Part shown: piece by piece, positions 1 through 5,483 of the stretch
Numbering within the stretch: position 1 is the stretch's first letter
How the letters are laid out: every line of letters starts with the position of its first letter
Assembly (NCBI GenBank): GCA_030550225.1
Contig: JAUQPV010000183.1
Location: 1 to 5,646 of the forward strand
DNA length: 5,646 bases
Source of the DNA: Acidobacteriota bacterium
Lineage (GTDB): Bacteria > Acidobacteriota > HRBIN11
Direction of reading: 5' to 3'
The notes under the pieces: model-generated
What the model was told of the DNA's origin: nothing
Seen by the model: the letters and a program-made list of their open reading frames with translations, nothing else
The model's database searches: none
Program-made: the position numbers and the translations under genes

Positions 1-212
1 GCGGGCGCGAAGGGGTTGGGGGCGGCGGGGGGCCGCACGCTGGGGACCCTGAGTGTGGGGGGGCGGGAGGCGTCTATCCCGTGGTGGTGGGAGTCGAGTC
101 CTGGCGGTGGCGGCGGGGGAGGGCCCGCGAGTCAAGGGCCGGGGTCTCGGCTCACGGCCGATGCGGGTCGGTTTCTGCGGAATCCCCCATCTGATGGGCT
201 TTGGAGATGAGT
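1..212. other. G-rich non-coding stretch, no gene supported
   Basis: No gene is supported here. The + strand is dense in G tracts from about 3 to 144, including runs of 4 to 7 G at 12-15, 18-22, 27-32, 42-45, 57-63, 115-119 and 141-144. Spacing between tracts is often short but irregular, so G-quadruplex formation is possible though not in the strict four-tract, loop-1-to-7 form. Read on the minus strand this is the C-rich region just downstream of the anti-sigma gene. Open frames exist there only because C-rich DNA lacks stops; none has a credible start with a ribosome site. A proline-rich gene running off the left edge cannot be fully excluded. Confidence 0.5.
186..198. repeat. short palindrome after the anti-sigma stop codon
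   Basis: CCCATC and GATGGG flank a single T, giving a perfect 13-bp palindrome 14 bp beyond the anti-sigma stop codon. It could fold as a 5-bp stem with a 3-nt loop. No T tract follows on the minus strand, so a classical intrinsic terminator is not shown. It may still mark the 3' end of the sigma/anti-sigma transcript. Confidence 0.3.
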
Positions 213-815
213 TCACTGATTCCGATACGCGGCCGGGAGGACGGACTGGAACTTATTCTGGACGTCCTGGAAGAGATACTGTTGGCGACGGTGGAGCATG
301 TTGATGTCGCCCTGAATCTGAAGGATAGCCATGTCGTAATGGTTGAACCTCTCATCGATCCGACTCAGGAGCGCCTGATACTGCTGGTTGAAGTGCCTCT
401 CCAGGCCCTGAACGGCCGCCTGAATGGCCGTCGTGCAAGCCGTCTGATAGCGGGGCGCGTGATCCTGAAGGGCGGACTGCACGACCGCCTGCAATTGCCG
501 TTGGTGCTGGCGGTGCTCGACCCACTGACCGATGAGGCCCCCGGCCAGAAGGACCAAGGCCAGGACCAAGCCGACCCGAGCCCATGCGGTCCACCGACGG
601 ACGTCCCGACCGGTCGCCGGGAAGTACACCAGACGGGGCGGATTCGTCCACGGGAGCTTCTGCAAGACGCCCAAGCACTGATTCATCTCATCGAACAGGC
701 GCGCACACTCGGGGCACTGGCTCATGTGGTCCCAGACCGGCGATTCGGCACTCCCCTGGCCCCAGAGGGCGTCGACGACCTCGGCCGGATGTTCGTCTAA
801 CCATGAGCAAGCCAT
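213..815 (-). CDS. membrane-anchored zinc-type anti-sigma factor
   Basis: A 200-residue protein predicted to hold the neighbouring ECF sigma factor inactive at the membrane. The cytoplasmic part (residues 1-80) carries H30-x3-C34-x2-C37, the core of the zinc-binding anti-sigma (ZAS) domain. H9 or C3 could supply a further zinc ligand. One membrane segment spans about 81-98 and gives an N-in, C-out topology. The outer part (about 100-200) is Gln-rich and strongly helical, probably a coiled coil, and is the likely sensor. The ATG at 815 is chosen because GGAGG lies 7 nt upstream; a longer TTG-started frame from 842 lacks that support. The gene overlaps the sigma gene by 19 bp, as expected for translational coupling. 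No protease site or signal specificity can be read from the sequence. The family call is firm; the inducing signal is unknown. Confidence 0.85.
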   Translation of the reverse strand: MACSWLDEHPAEVVDALWGQGSAESPVWDHMSQCPECARLFDEMNQCLGVLQKLPWTNPPRLVYFPATGRDVRRWTAWARVGLVLALVLLAGGLIGQWVEHRQHQRQLQAVVQSALQDHAPRYQTACTTAIQAAVQGLERHFNQQYQALLSRIDERFNHYDMAILQIQGDINMLHRRQQYLFQDVQNKFQSVLPAAYRNQ

Positions 816-1399
816 TCGGAGTCCTCCGTCGAGTTTTTCCAACCTTCCTGAAGGAGAGGCCGGAGAAGCTCCCGGAGCCGCTTCACGGCGTAATACAGGC
901 GGGACTTCACCGTGCCCTCCGGAATCCCCATGATATGGGCCACCTCTTCCACGCTCAGTTCGTGCATGACCCGGAGTTCCACGACCAGCCGCTGGTCTTC
1001 CGGGAGGTCTTGCAAGGCCTGATGGATACGGTCGGCCAGTTGAGCTTGGTGGACGACCGTCTCGGCATCCGGGGCCGTGGCCTCGTCGAGGCCAGTCCCC
1101 TCAAAGTCGGGGACCCGAGCCTGGAACTTCCGCTGGCGCTGACGCCGCCGTAAGTGATTGTGACAGCAGTTGATGGCGATCCGGTACAGCCAGGTCGAAA
1201 ATCGGGCGTCGCCCCGGAATTCGCGAATATGCATGTAAGCCTTGATGAAGACCTCCTGGCAGATTTCGACCGCGTCCTCTTCCGACCCCAGGATTCGCAG
1301 GGCCATGTTGTAAATCGGTTTCTCCCACTTCCAGACTAACAGGTTGAAGGCGTAGCGGTCGCCCGCCCGGATCCGCTCGACCAACGCCGTGTCGTCCAT
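797..1399 (-). CDS. ECF-subfamily RNA polymerase sigma factor (RpoE-like)
   Basis: A 200-residue group 4 (extracytoplasmic function) sigma factor that would direct RNA polymerase to a small stress regulon. Region 2 spans about residues 18-85 and shows the family hallmarks: GSEEDAVEICQEVFIKAY at 38-55 (core binding) and F-x-TWLYRIAIN at 67-77, followed by a basic patch at 84-91 for -10 contact. A variable linker (about 90-120) leads to region 4 at about 122-178, with DLPEDQR and the helix-turn-helix LSVEEVAHIMGIPEGTVKSR at 148-167, which contacts the -35 element. Length is normal for a two-domain ECF sigma. The ATG at 1399 follows GGAGG by 6 nt, so a TTG-started extension to 1426 is rejected. 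The gene is first in an operon with its anti-sigma. The ECF subgroup cannot be assigned by eye. Confidence 0.93.
   Translation of the reverse strand: MDDTALVERIRAGDRYAFNLLVWKWEKPIYNMALRILGSEEDAVEICQEVFIKAYMHIREFRGDARFSTWLYRIAINCCHNHLRRRQRQRKFQARVPDFEGTGLDEATAPDAETVVHQAQLADRIHQALQDLPEDQRLVVELRVMHELSVEEVAHIMGIPEGTVKSRLYYAVKRLRELLRPLLQEGWKNSTEDSEWLAHG
823..827 (-). promoter_or_regulatory. ribosome binding site deciding the anti-sigma start
   Basis: GGAGG on the minus strand, 7 nt before the ATG at 815. It lies inside the last codons of the sigma gene, so ribosomes finishing the sigma factor can re-initiate on the anti-sigma. It favours this ATG over the TTG at 842. Confidence 0.75.
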
Positions 1400-1405
1400 G
1401 CCGTC

Positions 1406-1410
1406 CCTCC
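1406..1410 (-). promoter_or_regulatory. ribosome binding site deciding the sigma factor start
   Basis: GGAGG on the minus strand, 6 nt before the ATG at 1399. It falls inside the possible TTG-started extension (1426) and so argues for the shorter protein. Confidence 0.75.
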
Positions 1411-1474
1411 GCCTTCGATCATACAACCCCGGGCCCCGACGGGGAAACGGATCCTGCGACCGACTTAAAAGGAG

Positions 1475-1490
1475 CCAAGAATCGTCTTGG
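1475..1490. repeat. 6-4-6 palindrome, possible operator
   Basis: CCAAGA and TCTTGG form perfect arms around ATCG. The site lies 75 bp upstream of the sigma start and 5 bp from a GGAAC motif (minus strand, 1495-1499). Read on the minus strand it is followed by CTCCTTTTAAG, so a weak hairpin terminator for incoming transcription is an alternative to an operator. Confidence 0.35.
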
Positions 1491-1494
1491 GGTA

Positions 1495-1499
1495 GTTCC
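1495..1499 (-). promoter_or_regulatory. possible ECF-type -35 element (GGAAC)
   Basis: On the minus strand GGAAC lies about 96 nt upstream of the sigma start. GGAAC is the usual core of ECF sigma -35 elements, and ECF operons are often autoregulated. No convincing matching -10 motif appears at the usual 15-17 nt spacing, so this is a weak candidate. Confidence 0.22.
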
Positions 1500-1524
1500 C
1501 ATCTCCCTCCCTACCTGTTATAGA
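1496..1524 (+). promoter_or_regulatory. possible sigma70-type promoter towards hemA
   Basis: TTCCCA (4 of 6 to TTGACA), 17 nt, then TATAGA (4 of 6 to TATAAT) preceded by TG in the extended -10 position. The same AT core read on the minus strand gives TATAAC (5 of 6), which could serve the sigma operon, though without a good -35. The call rests on motif matching by eye only. Confidence 0.25.
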
Positions 1525-1585
1525 CCCTGGAGCCCCAGCCGAGGTTCAGCGGAGCTGACCCACCCAACCTGCCCAAAACGGTTAC

Positions 1586-1614
1586 TTGTAGATTGGAGCT
1601 TTGTCTTGTATCTT
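1586..1614 (+). promoter_or_regulatory. second possible hemA promoter in the AT-richer island
   Basis: TTGTAG, 17 nt, then TATCTT. The match is modest (3 of 6 and 4 of 6), but the site sits in the most AT-rich part of the intergenic region, 169 bp before the hemA start. Confidence 0.25.
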
Positions 1615-1769
1615 TAAAGAGGGGTGTCTGTGGGCCTTGCCTTCGGACGTGCTATTCAAGACGCGGGGGCACGAACTTCAGAGTACGGCTCCACTTGCTA
1701 AGTAGGCGCTCCCGTGCGTCTTCGGGTGATGTCTTAGGCGTTAGGGCGAACCTTGAGAGCGGCGGGAAC

Positions 1770-1776
1770 GGAGAGG
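1770..1776 (+). promoter_or_regulatory. ribosome binding site deciding the hemA start
   Basis: GGAGAGG lies 6 nt before the ATG at 1783. It favours that ATG over an in-frame TTG at 1753, which would add ten residues and place this motif inside the gene. Confidence 0.7.
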
Positions 1777-1782
1777 CTTACG

Positions 1783-3054
1783 ATGTTGACATGGGTCTTC
1801 TTCTTTGATCATGACCACTTCTCCTTAGACCGGCGGGAGGCGGCGGCCCGCTTCCTACATGCTCTTCAACAGGATTGGCTTCAGGCACTGTCCCCCTCGG
1901 CTCGACCCCAGGAGTGGTTCCTGCTCGAAACTTGCTACCGGGCCGAGCTTTATGGCATCAGCTCGGCCACCTTGTGGAACGACGTCCGTCGACGGCTGGA
2001 GGAAGCCCTGGGGTGGCCTATCCTGTGTCTGCGCTCCCCGGAAGAGGTCTTCGAGCGCCTGGCGTTGATCGCCGCCGGCGTTCTATCGCCAACGGTCGGT
2101 GAACCCCAGGTCGCCCATCAGGTTAAGGAAGCCTATCGCCAGGCCCAGGAACGCCGGACCGTCGGGCGGGTCCTGTCCCGGCTGGTCGAGCAGGCCCTCC
2201 ACTGTGCGCATCAGATCCGCCAGGAGACCCGGATTCAGGACGGCCACGTATCGGTCCCGGCCGTCGTCGCTGAGGTCGTCATCGGCCAAATGCCGCCGGC
2301 GACGCAACCCCGGGTCTTCGTCCTCGGGACGGGGGAGATGGCCCAATTGACCCTGAAGTACTTGGTCGATGCGGGCTACACCCGTCTGGTCGTCGGGAGT
2401 CGGGATGCGGAACGGGCGGCCCGCCTGGTCCGCCCGTATCCGGGCGTCGAGCCGATGGTCTGGTCGTTGGAGGCGGCCCCGAGCATCGTCGAGGCCTTTG
2501 ACGTCATCGTATCCGCCTCGGCGGCGCCCCACTACCTGTGGACAGCGGCCGACTTGGCCGAATCCATCCGCCGGCGGGCCGGCCGGCCCCTCCTGTGGGT
2601 CGACCTGGCCGTTCCCCGGGACGTGGACCCGGCCCTGGGTGAGTTTCCCGGTGTGCGGCTCCTGTCGGTCGATGACCTGAAGGCCCTCATTCAAGGCGAG
2701 GTAGCTCGCAAACAGCAAGCCTGCCAGCAGGCGCAGGCCATGGCCCGGACGGCGGCCGTGCGGTTCGCCCAGTGGCTCGAAAACTTGCAGGTCGAAGACC
2801 TGGCCCGGGTCATCCACCACCAGGTCGAAGCCCACCGGCAGGCCGAGCTGGCCCGTCTCTTGCGGAAGCACGACTGGACGCCCCAGGAGCGAGCCCTCCT
2901 CGACCAGTTCAGCCATCGTCTCGTGGGTAAGCTCCTACACCCGGTCTTCGCCTACTTGAAGGGGGAATTAGTGGCTGACTCGGAGGCCTCGGCTCCGGAA
3001 GTCGAGGCCTGTCCGGTGATGTCAGACCCGGCTTCAGACCCGCCCGAGACTTGA
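1783..3054 (+). CDS. hemA: glutamyl-tRNA reductase (C5 tetrapyrrole pathway)
   Basis: A 423-residue cytosolic enzyme that reduces glutamyl-tRNA(Glu) with NADPH to glutamate-1-semialdehyde, the first committed step to heme and other tetrapyrroles. The catalytic domain (about 1-155) has ETCYRAELYG at 49-58, placing the nucleophilic Cys at C51 and the substrate Arg at R53. The stretch GEPQVAHQVKEAY at 106-118 and QETRIQDGHVSV at 147-158 are also family signatures. The NADPH domain (about 175-290) begins RVFVLGTGEMAQ at 177-188 and includes VGSRDAERA and DLAVPRDVDP. The helical dimer domain covers about 300-395. Oddities: the usual TCNR is TCYR, the conserved His of the HLFRVASGL segment appears to be R92, and the N-terminal GLNHxTAP motif is degenerate. 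The acidic tail after about 396 overlaps the antisense PAP2 gene. No other hem gene is adjacent. Family call firm; activity likely but not certain. Confidence 0.92.
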   Translation: MLTWVFFFDHDHFSLDRREAAARFLHALQQDWLQALSPSARPQEWFLLETCYRAELYGISSATLWNDVRRRLEEALGWPILCLRSPEEVFERLALIAAGVLSPTVGEPQVAHQVKEAYRQAQERRTVGRVLSRLVEQALHCAHQIRQETRIQDGHVSVPAVVAEVVIGQMPPATQPRVFVLGTGEMAQLTLKYLVDAGYTRLVVGSRDAERAARLVRPYPGVEPMVWSLEAAPSIVEAFDVIVSASAAPHYLWTAADLAESIRRRAGRPLLWVDLAVPRDVDPALGEFPGVRLLSVDDLKALIQGEVARKQQACQQAQAMARTAAVRFAQWLENLQVEDLARVIHHQVEAHRQAELARLLRKHDWTPQERALLDQFSHRLVGKLLHPVFAYLKGELVADSEASAPEVEACPVMSDPASDPPET

Positions 3055-3698
3055 AGGGAAAGGCGCTCAGCTGTCGGGAACGGCTTGCGCCGGGGCATTC
3101 GGAAGGGCCACCGAGGCAGGCCCTCCATGACGCGACGGGCGATCCATGCCCCGATGACGTAACCGACGACGACGTCCGACGGGTGATGGAACCGCCCCGT
3201 CACGCGGGCCAGGCCCACGAGGACGGTCGCAAGACCGACGCCCCACCGGGCCCACCGGACCTGGGGGTACCAGCGCCGGACTGTCTCGACGGCGACGCCC
3301 ATGACGGTCGCATGACCCGACGGAAACGACTGCCAGGCCCCGACGATCGTGAGGGGATGGAATAAGAAGAACTCCCAGGGCCCGTCCATCGCATAGGGGC
3401 GGAGGCGCCCGATCAAGCTCTTCAATAGGAACGTCGTGCCTCCGGCGACGACCACGCCGGCCAAGAGGGAGATGCCCCACCCCCCCAGTCGGTCATCTCG
3501 CCGGAGCCAGGCTAACCCGAGGGCGAGACCCCCCACGACCAAGGGGACCTCGCCGGCGCCCAGGCGGGAGAGCCAATCGCTCCATTCGACCCATGCCGGC
3601 GTCGGTCGATACGCGTACGCCATCAGGGCATCAAGGCCCACAAGCAAGCCGGCCCCCAGGCTAAACCCCAGGAGGCGATAGAGGCTCCAGCGACTCAT
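2952..3698 (-). CDS. PAP2-superfamily membrane phosphatase
   Basis: A 248-residue integral membrane protein with the three phosphatase motifs of the PAP2 / acid phosphatase superfamily: KSLIGRLRP at 93-101, FPSGHA at 125-130 and R165-x5-H171-x3-D175. The likely catalytic residues are H129 and H171. About six membrane segments fit: near 9-27, 49-66, 72-92, 128-142, 152-166 and 173-189. Such enzymes dephosphorylate lipid phosphates, for example undecaprenyl pyrophosphate or phosphatidate; the substrate cannot be told from sequence. After about 190 comes a basic stretch and then a Ser/Ala/Gly/Glu-rich tail (about 215-248) that overlaps the end of hemA on the other strand. The ATG at 3698 is preferred although its ribosome site is weak (GGA, 9 nt upstream). 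A GTG at 3770 would start inside a hairpin repeat and add an unlikely 24 residues. It lies downstream of lysS on the same strand. Confidence 0.9.
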   Translation of the reverse strand: MSRWSLYRLLGFSLGAGLLVGLDALMAYAYRPTPAWVEWSDWLSRLGAGEVPLVVGGLALGLAWLRRDDRLGGWGISLLAGVVVAGGTTFLLKSLIGRLRPYAMDGPWEFFLFHPLTIVGAWQSFPSGHATVMGVAVETVRRWYPQVRWARWGVGLATVLVGLARVTGRFHHPSDVVVGYVIGAWIARRVMEGLPRWPFRMPRRKPFPTAERLSLQVSGGSEAGSDITGQASTSGAEASESATNSPFK

Positions 3699-3723
3699 TG
3701 AGGTATATCCAAAAGGCACAAGA

Positions 3724-3780
3724 TGGGTGTTGGGTGTTAGGTGTTGGGTACTTGAAAAAGGACCTAACACCGAATACCCA
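3724..3780. repeat. heptamer-periodic repeat forming a 19-bp inverted repeat
   Basis: From 3725 the + strand reads GGGTGTT, GGGTGTT, AGGTGTT, GGGTACT: four 7-bp units. From 3765 it reads TAACACC, GAATACC, CAAGACC: 7-bp units of the complementary type. The two halves pair as 3724-3742 with 3762-3780: 19 positions with one mismatch and one G-T pair, around a 19-nt loop. The element fills the spacer between the lysS stop and the PAP2 start. No T tract follows on the minus strand, so terminator function is not shown. Confidence 0.8.
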
Positions 3781-3793
3781 AGACCGGGTCTTG
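3779..3793 (-). repeat. small perfect hairpin just after the lysS stop
   Basis: CAAGACC and GGTCTTG flank a single base, giving a perfect 15-bp palindrome that can fold as a 6-bp stem with a 3-nt loop. It begins 10 bp past the lysS stop codon and abuts the larger inverted repeat, where the heptamer units switch orientation. It could protect the lysS 3' end or aid termination, but lacks a following T tract. Confidence 0.5.
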
Positions 3794-3802
3794 CCCTCTG
3801 CG

Positions 3803-5314
3803 CTATGTTCTATCCAGCTCGGGCGGGATCGGCAGTTCGACGGGGACCCACCGGAGCAAGGGGAAGAGGATGACCTCCCGGATCGACGTCACGTCGCAGA
3901 AAAGCATCGTCAACCGGTCGATCCCCAGGCCCAGGCCGCCCGTCGGGGGCAGGCCATACATCAGAGCCAGCACGTAGTCGGCGTCGATGGGATGGGCCTC
4001 GACGTCGCCCGTCTCCCGCTGGCGCTGTTGGTCCTCGAAGCGCCGCTTTTGGTCAAAGGGGTCGTTGAGCTCACTGAAGGCGTTTCCCAACTCCAGGCCC
4101 CCGATGAACAGCTCAAACCGCTCGACGAGACGGGGGTCGTCCCGCTTCCGTCGGGCCAGGGGCGAGATGTCGACGGGAAAGTCGGTGACAAAGGTCGGCT
4201 GGACGAGCGTCGGCTGGACGAGTCGTTCGAACAGCTCGGCGATCAACTTCCCCCAGGAGAGGTCGCCCGCCCGGGGGACGCCCAGCTCGGCCGCCCGAGC
4301 GACCAGAAAGGCCCGGTCGTAGAGCTGTTCTTCCGTAAAACCGCCGACCTCCATCAGGCCGGCCAACATCGGGAGCCGGCGCCAGGGCGGCGTCAGGTCG
4401 ATCGTCTGGTCTTGAAAGGTAATCCGGAGGGTCCCGAACAGCTCGGTCGCCAGGAAGGCGACCATCTCCTCCGTCAGGCGCATGATGTCCTCATAGTCGG
4501 CATACGCCTGGTAGAGTTCCAGCATCGTGAACTCGGGGTTGTGGAGCGTCGAGACGCCCTCGTTGCGAAAGTTGCGGGCGACCTCGTAGACCCGCTCGAG
4601 GTTCCCCACGATGAGCCGCTTGAGATAAAGCTCCGGGGCGATCCGCAGGAAGAGCTCCGCCTCTAAGACGTTGTGATACGTCTTGAAGGGCCGGGCCAGG
4701 GCGCCCCCATAGAGGGGCTGGAGGACGGGCGTCTCGACCTCGATGAAGCCCCGGCTGTCCAGGAACTGGCGGATGAGCCGGACGATCTGGGACCGCCGCA
4801 GGAAGATGGACCGGACCCGAGGGTTGGCGATGAGGTCCAGGTAGCGCCGCCGGTAGCGGGCCTCGACATCCGTCAGACCGTGCCATGGCTCCGGCAAGGG
4901 GAGCCAACACTTGGCCAGGAGGGCCCATCGTTGGACGGCCAGGGTCAGCTCGCCCGTCTTGGTCCGGAACAGATGGCCCTCGACGCCGATGACGTCTCCC
5001 AGGTCGAGGTTCGTGAAGGCCTCGTAAGCTTCCGGCCCCAGGGCGTCCTGCCGGGCGTACACCTGGAGGCGGGCCTGACGGCCCTGGATGTGACAGAACG
5101 TCGTCTTACCGTGCCATCGAAGGCTCTGGACCCGACCGGCCAGACGGGCCCAGACGGTCTGGAGTCGGCCCGCATCTTGCTCATGGCCGTAAAGCTCGAC
5201 GATTTCTTCTAAGGTGTGCGTGATCTCAAAACGATAGGGTAGGGTCTCGACCCCCGAAGACCGAAGCTTCTGGAGGCGCGCCCAGCGCTCCCGGACGTAC
5301 TCGACTTCCGACAT
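3803..5314 (-). CDS. lysS: class II lysyl-tRNA synthetase
   Basis: A 503-residue cytosolic enzyme that charges tRNA(Lys) with lysine using ATP. The N-terminal OB-fold anticodon-binding domain covers about 55-135. The class II catalytic core follows: motif 1 around SRGFIEVETPVLQP (187-200), then GGALARPFKTYHN (203-215) and LRIAPELYLKRLIVG (223-237), motif 2 RNFRNEGVSTLHNPEFTMLE (247-266), TDFPVDISPLA (377-387), GLELGNAFSELNDP (406-419) and motif 3 GLGLGIDRLTMLF (460-472). All are typical of LysRS, and the length is the usual one, so it is complete. One small departure is TYHN where most members have THHN. The start ATG at 5314 has TTGAGG upstream with a 7-nt spacer. It lies between an unrecognised upstream gene and the PAP2 gene on the same strand, with repeat-filled spacers on both sides. 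Confidence 0.97.
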   Translation of the reverse strand: MSEVEYVRERWARLQKLRSSGVETLPYRFEITHTLEEIVELYGHEQDAGRLQTVWARLAGRVQSLRWHGKTTFCHIQGRQARLQVYARQDALGPEAYEAFTNLDLGDVIGVEGHLFRTKTGELTLAVQRWALLAKCWLPLPEPWHGLTDVEARYRRRYLDLIANPRVRSIFLRRSQIVRLIRQFLDSRGFIEVETPVLQPLYGGALARPFKTYHNVLEAELFLRIAPELYLKRLIVGNLERVYEVARNFRNEGVSTLHNPEFTMLELYQAYADYEDIMRLTEEMVAFLATELFGTLRITFQDQTIDLTPPWRRLPMLAGLMEVGGFTEEQLYDRAFLVARAAELGVPRAGDLSWGKLIAELFERLVQPTLVQPTFVTDFPVDISPLARRKRDDPRLVERFELFIGGLELGNAFSELNDPFDQKRRFEDQQRQRETGDVEAHPIDADYVLALMYGLPPTGGLGLGIDRLTMLFCDVTSIREVILFPLLRWVPVELPIPPELDRT

Positions 5315-5349
5315 GGAAGGGCCTCAAGGTACGGGAATGCGGAGGGCAG

Positions 5350-5377
5350 GATACAAGATGCACGATGCAGGATGCAA
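5350..5377. repeat. four-unit heptamer tandem repeat upstream of lysS
   Basis: Four consecutive 7-bp units read GATACAA, GATGCAC, GATGCAG, GATGCAA on the + strand. The pattern GAT(A/G)CAN is kept with drift mainly at the last base. The block lies 36 bp upstream of the lysS start, where the lysS leader or promoter should be. Confidence 0.75.
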
Positions 5378-5380
5378 GAG

Positions 5381-5386
5381 ACTATA
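5381..5386 (-). promoter_or_regulatory. possible -10 element for lysS
   Basis: TATAGT on the minus strand matches TATAAT at 5 of 6 positions, 66 bp before the lysS ATG. No good -35 lies 16-18 bp further up. If it is used, the heptamer block would be in the start of the lysS leader. Confidence 0.22.
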
Positions 5387-5409
5387 GACCCTCTCGGAAG
5401 GCCGGTTCA

Positions 5410-5446
5410 TCTCGCCCCGAGACGAAGCTTGCCGGGTCATAACCCG
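5410..5446. repeat. two small hairpins in the spacer upstream of lysS
   Basis: TCTCG-CCC-CGAGA (5410-5422) and CGGGT-CATA-ACCCG (5433-5446) are perfect 5-bp stems with 3- and 4-nt loops. They lie just after the stop of the partial gene on the minus strand. Neither is followed by a T tract, so they are only weak terminator candidates. Confidence 0.35.
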
Positions 5447-5455
5447 TGCAGGGCA

Positions 5456-5483
5456 GGTCTGCGGTCTATGGTCTATGGTCCGT
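5456..5483. repeat. heptamer tandem repeat at the 3' end of the partial gene
   Basis: Four 7-bp units read GGTCTGC, GGTCTAT, GGTCTAT, GGTCCGT on the + strand. The block overlaps the last codons of the partial minus-strand gene, and its units provide the TAG stop. The reverse unit ATAGACC occurs at 5384-5390 in the same spacer and again at 1520-1526. Confidence 0.75.

Larger units (their letters stand above)
1400..1782. other. divergent intergenic region between sigma factor and hemA
   Basis: These 383 bp contain no supportable gene. The region must hold the promoters for the sigma operon (minus) and for hemA (plus). It includes an AT-richer island at about 1575-1620, unusual in this GC-rich window, and a 6-4-6 palindrome at 1475-1490. 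I found no tRNA-like fold, no T-loop motif and no riboswitch consensus that I know. If hemA is transcribed from the candidates listed here, its leader would be about 160 to 260 nt long. Confidence 0.6.

Noticed and set aside
201..800. 199-codon open frame on the + strand across the anti-sigma gene
   Set aside because: Mirrors the anti-sigma gene, which has a ZAS motif, a membrane span and a ribosome site; the antisense frame has none of these.
1593..1808. 71-codon open frame in the hemA leader
   Set aside because: No ribosome site, no family resemblance, and it runs over the well-supported hemA start in another frame.
2576..2589. 14-bp perfect palindrome made only of G and C within hemA
   Set aside because: It consists of alternating GG and CC in Ala/Gly/Arg/Pro codons, which is easily produced by GC-rich codon choice.
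2083..2916. 277-codon open frame on the minus strand across hemA
   Set aside because: Antisense shadow of hemA with no recognisable domain and no ribosome site seen.
3699..3770. GTG-started 24-residue extension of the PAP2 protein
   Set aside because: It would begin inside the heptamer hairpin and translate repeat DNA; the protein from 3698 already begins just before its first membrane segment.
4194..4223. 15-bp tandem duplication inside lysS encoding LVQPT twice
   Set aside because: LysRS proteins commonly read VEPTLIQPTFV at this place, so the repetition is an ancestral feature of the protein and not a recent duplication.
3698..4666. 322-codon open frame on the + strand across lysS
   Set aside because: It lies antisense to lysS, whose class II motifs are unmistakable; open antisense frames are common in GC-rich genes.
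1519..5392. Ten-base match TATAGACCCT at 1519-1528 and 5383-5392 as a shared regulatory site
   Set aside because: Ten-base matches are expected by chance in a window this long; the only added interest is that both contain the ATAGACC heptamer unit, which is recorded with the repeats.
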